From the NCBI GenBank assembly GCA_007116965.1, contig SKHJ01000053.1:1-36158 (forward strand): a DNA stretch of 36,158 bases, read 5' to 3'. This DNA is from Candidatus Kaiserbacteria bacterium (GTDB lineage: Bacteria; Patescibacteriota; Minisyncoccia; Phycocordibacterales; UBA918). The position numbers and the translations under genes were made by a program. The notes below the pieces were generated by a model that worked only from the letters and a program-made list of their open reading frames with translations, was not told the origin of the DNA and ran no database searches. How positions within the stretch are numbered: the stretch's first letter is position 1; each line of letters opens with the position of its first letter. Of this stretch, positions 31,900 through 36,158 are shown piece after piece.

Positions 31900-33990
31900 A
31901 TGACAGCCAAAAAAGCCGCCAAAACTGCCAGCAAAAAGACCAACGGAGGGTATGATGCATCGGCCATTTCCGTGCTTGAAGGCCTCGATCCGGTGCGTAA
32001 GCGGCCGGGAATGTACATCGGTACCACTGGTCCGGATGGCTTGCATCACTTGATCTCTGAGGTATTTGATAACTCGCGTGATGAGGCGATGGGGGGATTT
32101 GCCAATCGAGTAGAAGTGGCGCTCTTGCCTAACAATTACGTCCGGGTGGCTGATAACGGTCGCGGCATTCCGGTTGACACGCACAAGCAAACCAAGACCT
32201 CAGCGCTTGAAACTATTCTGTGCACCTTACACGCCGGCGGTAAGTTTGGCGGGGAAGGGTATAAGGTTTCGGGTGGACTGCATGGGGTAGGAGTGTCGGT
32301 GGTCAACGCTCTTTCGACGCATCTGATAGCTGAAGTACATCGCGACGGTGGTTATTATAAGCAGGAATACAATATTGGCGTACCGAAGGCTAAAGTTAAG
32401 AAGGTCAGCGCTTCAGATGTGACCGGCACCATTATCACATTCCAAGCTGACCCAGAGATCTTCAAGGAGATTGTGTATGACTTCAAACGTATCGTTAACC
32501 ACCTGCGGCAACAGGCGTATCTGGTGAAAGCAATGCAACTACACGTTATTGACGCTCGGGAAATGACACCGGAGCAAATCAAGAAAACAGATTTCTCAGC
32601 CACGCCGTTTCTGACCGACCAACACTTGGAGGTGCCGCATCAGCACTTCTACTTTGAAGGGGGTTTGCGCTCTTTGGTGGCCTTTAACAACCAGCACCAA
32701 AAACCGGTCCATAAGAACATATTTTACGTTGAACGGCAGGACGTTGACCCGGCTGTGTTGTCGGTGGAAGTGGCTTTGCAATACGTTGATGATATCTCGG
32801 CTCGTATCTCAGCTTTTGCTAATAATATCTACAATCCAGAACACGGTACGCATATTACTGGTTTTAAGACTGCGTTGACGCGTTCTCTCAATACCTACGC
32901 GCGCAAGAACAGCCTGCTGAAAGAAAAAGACGATTCGTTCACTGGTGACGATGTACTGGAGGGTATCACTGCTGTGGTGTCGGTCAAGATGCCAGAAATA
33001 CAATTTGAAGGGCAGACCAAGGCTAAGCTTGGATCAGTCGAGGCGCGGGGGGCGGTCGAATCAGTCTTTGCTGATGCGTTCAGCTCATTCTTAGAAGAAC
33101 ATCCGGATGACGCTAAGGCCATCATCAATAAAGCCATTATTGCGGTTAAGGCCCGCAAGGCGGCCAAGGCTGCCAAGGATAGTGTATTACGTAAAGGGGC
33201 GCTCGATGGTCTATCCTTGCCTGGTAAGTTGGCGGACTGTCAGACCAAGAAGGCTAACGAGTCAGAATTATTCATTGTCGAGGGAGATTCAGCGGGTGGT
33301 TCGGCCAAGATGGGTCGGGATCGGCGCACCCAGGCTATTTTGCCGTTGCGCGGTAAGATCCTCAACGTCGAGCGAGCACGTATCGATCGGATGTTGGCTT
33401 CTGACCAGATCAAGAACTTAGTGATTGCGCTCGGGACAGCCATTGGTGATGTATTTGATGTTTCAAAATTGCGGTACCATAAGATCATTATCGCGACCGA
33501 CGCAGATGTTGATGGGGCTCATATTAGGACTTTATTGTTGACCTTGTTCTACCGCTATTTCCGACCGTTGGTCGAAGATGGCTACGTGTACATAGCTCAG
33601 CCGCCACTATATAAGATCCAGCAAGGGAAAGACGTACAATATGCGTACACTGATGAGGAGAAGTTTCAGATCCTGGGAATCGACCCAGCTGAGCTGGAGG
33701 ACGAGATACCGACAGAAGACAATGATGATGAGATGGCCGGTACCGAAGATGAGAAAGTAGTAGCCAAAGCTAGCAGAGCACGTATTCAACGCTACAAGGG
33801 TTTGGGTGAGATGAACGCAGAAGAATTGTGGGAGACTACTATGAATCCAGCCAACCGAGTCTTGAAACAGGTGACTATTGACGATGCTGAGCAAGCGGAC
33901 CGCATCTTCGATGTTTTGATGGGGACGGATGTCGCCAGCCGCAAGTCGTTCATTCAGTCTAACGCACGGATGGCCAGCTTGGATATCTAA
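31900..33990 (+). CDS. gyrB: DNA gyrase subunit B
   Basis: The 696-residue protein is the ATPase and TOPRIM subunit of gyrase, which introduces negative supercoils. It has the ATP-binding GHKL motifs (EVFDNSRDEAM, VADNGRGIPVD, KVSGGLHGVGVSVVNALS, GTIITFQAD). The TOPRIM motifs are ESELFIVEGDSAGGSA and TDADVDGAHIRTL, and QRYKGLGEMNAEELWETTMNP lies near the end. The Ser/Asp residues of catalysis are intact. A short Lys/Ala-rich N-terminal tail precedes the usual start. A TopoIV ParE is possible, but the QRYKGLGEMN end favours GyrB. No gyrA lies next to it here. Confidence 0.93.
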   Translation: MTAKKAAKTASKKTNGGYDASAISVLEGLDPVRKRPGMYIGTTGPDGLHHLISEVFDNSRDEAMGGFANRVEVALLPNNYVRVADNGRGIPVDTHKQTKTSALETILCTLHAGGKFGGEGYKVSGGLHGVGVSVVNALSTHLIAEVHRDGGYYKQEYNIGVPKAKVKKVSASDVTGTIITFQADPEIFKEIVYDFKRIVNHLRQQAYLVKAMQLHVIDAREMTPEQIKKTDFSATPFLTDQHLEVPHQHFYFEGGLRSLVAFNNQHQKPVHKNIFYVERQDVDPAVLSVEVALQYVDDISARISAFANNIYNPEHGTHITGFKTALTRSLNTYARKNSLLKEKDDSFTGDDVLEGITAVVSVKMPEIQFEGQTKAKLGSVEARGAVESVFADAFSSFLEEHPDDAKAIINKAIIAVKARKAAKAAKDSVLRKGALDGLSLPGKLADCQTKKANESELFIVEGDSAGGSAKMGRDRRTQAILPLRGKILNVERARIDRMLASDQIKNLVIALGTAIGDVFDVSKLRYHKIIIATDADVDGAHIRTLLLTLFYRYFRPLVEDGYVYIAQPPLYKIQQGKDVQYAYTDEEKFQILGIDPAELEDEIPTEDNDDEMAGTEDEKVVAKASRARIQRYKGLGEMNAEELWETTMNPANRVLKQVTIDDAEQADRIFDVLMGTDVASRKSFIQSNARMASLDI

Positions 33991-34003
33991 CAACAGAAAA
34001 AAA

Positions 34004-34031
34004 GCCGCTCGCTGAAGCGAGCGGCTTTTTT
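34004..34031. terminator. Bidirectional rho-independent terminator after gyrB
   Basis: GCCGCTCGC pairs with GCGAGCGGC around loop TGAA, with seven A residues on the left and six T residues (34026-34031) on the right. It serves gyrB on the plus strand and the convergent gene (34056-35129) on the minus strand. Confidence 0.92.
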
Positions 34032-34055
34032 GTTTCTTCCTTTATACTAGCGTTA

Positions 34056-35129
34056 CTAGCGAACGTCGACACGCCAATTGATGGAGTGGTTGGCCTGGTT
34101 ACTATCTCGCAAAGTCTCAATGCGGATGGTCAGGTCTTGCCAGCCACGCTCGGGTCCAGTTCTGAAGCCAAGGGTCAGGGTAGCTTCTTCATTGGGTCGC
34201 AAGGGGCTTTGGCTCGGTGAACGGTAGGTCTGTCCGTTAGGTAATTCGGCCGTATATGTCCACGGCTCAGAAGTACGGGTACCAGTGTTCTTGACCGCAA
34301 AACGGATGGCTCCAGTTGTGTTAGGTGGTAGATTGCCACTCGGGCGGAAGTTCTGTTGGCTATCGAGGGTACCGGCACTGACAAAGCGAACTCCTACGTC
34401 GGTAAAGCCAGCTGGGTCAGAGACCGGGATGGTGACAGTGGGTTCAGTAGGAGAAACTGGTGGCTGAGAGGGCGCGGGCTGGCTGGGGACGGTTGGTGGC
34501 GAGACAACCACTGCCTCTTCCTCCTCAGTTGTAGGTTCAGCGATAACTTCTTCAAGTGGTTCTTCGGTTAGATCTGCGACAGTTTCGTCATCTAGCGCGG
34601 TACCTCGTACTTCCAGCTGACCGACGGTGGTTTGGATATCGGTGGGGTTGGTTTCAGGGATGAACGCAACTTGGTATGCGAGGGTAATTTTCTCACGGCT
34701 GGTGGTTGTTTCTAAGAGTAAATCTATGGTTGTCAGGTCACCAATGTTGTAGAGACGATCACACTCTAAGGCTAGGCTACCAAATTCGGGTGTTCGTAAT
34801 TGTATAGCAATATCTGGTTCGCACGTAAAAGCGACCGCAAAGGTACCGGGAGTTGAAACTTCTGGCCAGCTGATAGTGATTACCTCGCCAGGACTGAAGG
34901 TATCTGGGCTGGTGCTCAGGTCCAGAGTTACCGTCGTATCGGTCTCTTGGTCACGTAATAGATCTGCCACGGAAGCCGTGATGTGGGGAATCATTGCTAC
35001 GGTAGTAAAGATGATCCAAGCTAAAGCAGCCAGTAAGGCAAGGAATCCTAACACCGCCAGAGCCTTGGTCATACGCTCACGCGCAGTTGGTCGTCGTGGG
35101 GGATTTGTATCGGTTTGCGGTGTGTTCAT
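34056..35129 (-). CDS. Membrane-anchored extracellular protein with CARDB-like C-terminal domain
   Basis: The 357-residue product has a short basic cytoplasmic part, a membrane helix (about residues 22-45), a beta-rich domain with a pair of cysteines (about 65-175), and an acidic Pro/Thr/Glu-rich spacer (about 190-240). A C-terminal Ig-like domain follows (about 245-357: DVGVRFVSAGTL, IRFAVKNTGTRTSEPWTYTAELP, RPNEEATLTLGF) that resembles CARDB-type adhesive modules. It has no C-terminal sorting signal. The ATG at 35129 is chosen over an upstream in-frame start at 35147, which lies within the likely promoter. It is divergent from the sortase gene across the 50-bp palindrome. Confidence 0.7.
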   Translation of the reverse strand: MNTPQTDTNPPRRPTARERMTKALAVLGFLALLAALAWIIFTTVAMIPHITASVADLLRDQETDTTVTLDLSTSPDTFSPGEVITISWPEVSTPGTFAVAFTCEPDIAIQLRTPEFGSLALECDRLYNIGDLTTIDLLLETTTSREKITLAYQVAFIPETNPTDIQTTVGQLEVRGTALDDETVADLTEEPLEEVIAEPTTEEEEAVVVSPPTVPSQPAPSQPPVSPTEPTVTIPVSDPAGFTDVGVRFVSAGTLDSQQNFRPSGNLPPNTTGAIRFAVKNTGTRTSEPWTYTAELPNGQTYRSPSQSPLRPNEEATLTLGFRTGPERGWQDLTIRIETLRDSNQANHSINWRVDVR

Positions 35130-35137
35130 ATGAGCCG

Positions 35138-35166
35138 AAGCTACCACAGAGCGACATTATTGTCAA
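35138..35166 (-). promoter_or_regulatory. Promoter (TTGACA, 17 nt, TAGCTT) for the minus-strand membrane protein
   Basis: On the minus strand a perfect TTGACA (35166-35161) and a weak TAGCTT (35143-35138) are 17 nt apart; the ATG is 8 nt past the -10. The -35 is the left tip of the 50-bp palindrome. Confidence 0.6.
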
Positions 35167-35210
35167 TAGAAAATGGTAATGTGTGTACACATTACCATTT
35201 TCTATTGACA
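35161..35210. repeat. Perfect 50-bp palindrome between divergent promoters
   Basis: Arms 35161-35184 and 35187-35210 (24 nt each) are exact reverse complements around a central GT. Each arm ends with TTGACA reading outward, so the two ends are the -35 boxes of the divergent promoters and everything between them is shared. Symmetry stops exactly at the -35 boxes. Confidence 0.9.
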
Positions 35211-35233
35211 AAATCATAAATAAATGCTAGTAT
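35205..35233 (+). promoter_or_regulatory. Promoter (TTGACA, 17 nt, TGC-TAGTAT) for the sortase gene
   Basis: A perfect TTGACA (35205-35210) and TAGTAT (35228-35233), preceded by TGC, are 17 nt apart. A TATACT overlaps (35231-35236), at 20 nt. Predicted leader about 38 nt. Confidence 0.7.
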
Positions 35234-35277
35234 ACTGCAAGCTGGGTTACTTACGAGACAGCAGCTAAACCAACGAT

Positions 35278-36069
35278 ATGACACAATTATCACCACAAAC
35301 AAATATGATCGAGACCATAGCTGGCGCTAAGCAGCGTTTTGTTATGGTGTTCGTTTCAGTTTTGGTGATCACGTATGGTTTCTTGGTAGCGATTGACTTT
35401 GTACCAGAACCGCCCGCGGCTGAAGCAGAATCGGTTGCTACTACGGGTCAGGATGATGTCGTTGCCACAGCAAGCGATGTTGTTGCTCATACAGCTCAGA
35501 CTGAAGTCGCTACTGGGTCTGAAGCGGCTCGTCAGTTGGGTGAAGAGGTTGAGCCACTGGCTACTCCGACTATCAGTCAGCAAGCGATCAGCTCAAGGGA
35601 AGCCTTGCCTGTACGTATCACCATCGACCGCCTCGACCGAACGGTACCGGTGCTGAATCCAACCTCTCGCAGGGTGGCCGACCTCGATGCAGCCTTGCTC
35701 GGTGGAGTAGTGCGTCACCCAGACGCAGCTGATCTGGTACGAGACGGTAATATTCTGATTCTAGGTCATTCAAGCCGATTACCAAACGTTGTGAATCGTA
35801 ATTTCCAAGCCTTCAATGACATTGAGCGTTTACAGTGGGGAGATACTATCCGTGTCTTCTCTGCCACCCACGAACATATTTACCGAGTTGATCGTGTGTA
35901 TGAAGCTCGGGCTAGTGAAGTGGTGGTGCCGATTGCTGATACCGGTCCGCGTTTGACCTTGGTTACTTGTAATAACTTTGGCGCTATTGAAGACCGATTT
36001 ATCGTGGAAGCAGAATGGCTTTCTGCTCGGGCGCTATACTTGAATTCTAATCTGAAACGCAACACTTGA
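35278..36069 (+). CDS. Sortase family cysteine transpeptidase
   Basis: The 263-residue protein has an N-terminal membrane helix (about residues 20-40), an Ala/Val/Thr-rich linker of about 60 residues and a C-terminal sortase domain (about 108-255). Its catalytic triad is visible: His in ILGHSSRLP, Cys in LTLVTCNNFG (the TLxTC motif) and Arg in EDRFIVEAE. Sortases join proteins with C-terminal sorting signals to the cell wall or to each other. The substrate is unknown; the only loosely similar signal seen here is LPAGD at the end of the product of 13199-14806. A later ATG at 35305 is possible but would shorten the cytoplasmic part. Confidence 0.9.
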   Translation: MTQLSPQTNMIETIAGAKQRFVMVFVSVLVITYGFLVAIDFVPEPPAAEAESVATTGQDDVVATASDVVAHTAQTEVATGSEAARQLGEEVEPLATPTISQQAISSREALPVRITIDRLDRTVPVLNPTSRRVADLDAALLGGVVRHPDAADLVRDGNILILGHSSRLPNVVNRNFQAFNDIERLQWGDTIRVFSATHEHIYRVDRVYEARASEVVVPIADTGPRLTLVTCNNFGAIEDRFIVEAEWLSARALYLNSNLKRNT

Positions 36070-36075
36070 AACAAA

Positions 36076-36129
36076 CATACTCGCCGGTACGCTAGTTGTG
36101 TTGGCAACTAATCAATACAAGCGAGTATG
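36076..36129 (+). repeat. Nested inverted repeats overlapping a start codon
   Basis: CATACTCGC (36076-36084) pairs with GCGAGTATG (36121-36129), and inside it TAGTTG (36093-36098) pairs with CAACTA (36105-36110) around a 6-nt loop. The right outer arm ends in the ATG at 36127, so the folded RNA would hide that start codon. It may instead be a weak terminator for the sortase gene. Confidence 0.4.
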
Positions 36130-36158
36130 CACAAACATCTTAACCGCGTTGACCGCGC
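36127..36158 (+). CDS. Possible start of a further gene (cut by window end)
   Basis: An ATG at 36127 opens a frame beginning MHKHLNRVDR that runs off the window. Nothing more can be said; no promoter or ribosome site is clear. Confidence 0.25.
   Translation, partial: MHKHLNRVDR

Noticed and set aside
1..36158. CRISPR arrays, insertion sequences or prophage
   Set aside because: No regularly spaced direct repeats, transposase motifs or phage structural gene order were seen; the S74 domain alone is in a cellular surface gene context.

Overview
The window looks like part of a chromosome of a Candidate Phyla Radiation bacterium (Patescibacteria, most likely a Parcubacteria-type lineage). This is an inference from several traits: tightly packed genes, almost no Shine-Dalgarno sequences, start codons sitting directly behind -10 boxes, stripped-down PheS and PheT, a divergent F-type ATP synthase operon, split transketolase genes, and large exported proteins of the kind seen in that group. 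TGA is used as a stop (ends of the delta, alpha and gamma subunit genes), so this is not a UGA-recoding lineage. No phage, insertion sequence or CRISPR array was seen.

Layout. 1-5906: end of an F-type ATP synthase operon (c-like fragment, then b, delta, alpha, gamma, beta, epsilon), with unusual subunits. 5987-14806: an exported surface cluster. It holds a 1461-residue fibre-like protein with a seven-blade LVIVD propeller and a C-terminal S74 self-cleaving chaperone domain. Two paralogous WxL-like secreted proteins follow, flanking a DUF916-like membrane protein, and then a fibronectin-III membrane protein. 14858-18999: GAPDH and non-oxidative pentose phosphate genes (gap, rpiB, an rpe-like gene, split transketolase), with a PfkB-family kinase convergent to them (19125-20129). 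20233-25683: translation and cell-wall genes (rplY, a coiled-coil/lytic transglycosylase fusion, rpmE, prfA, rpsB, tsf, a small membrane protein). 25747-25819: tRNA-Thr(UGU), followed by a very long hairpin. 26086-31551: a membrane glycosyltransferase, a PEGA-like protein, and pheS-pheT. 31544-31789: a small minus-strand ORF. 31900-33990: gyrB, with a bidirectional terminator. 34056-36069: a minus-strand membrane-anchored extracellular protein and a divergent sortase gene, separated by a perfect 50-bp palindrome whose two ends are the two -35 boxes.

Regulation. Many genes carry an extended -10 element, TG[G/C] followed by a TATACT-like hexamer. In at least nine cases the start codon lies only 6-10 nt past the -10 hexamer, which predicts leaderless or nearly leaderless mRNAs.

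The most unusual features are: the divergent ATP synthase (a c-like hairpin with no carboxylate, a b subunit about twice normal length with a triplicated 36-residue repeat, a beta subunit without the usual NEPPG segment); the S74/LVIVD surface fibre next to a WxL-like secreted module; and the symmetric divergent promoter in front of the sortase gene. All identifications come from reading motifs by eye; no database search was run.
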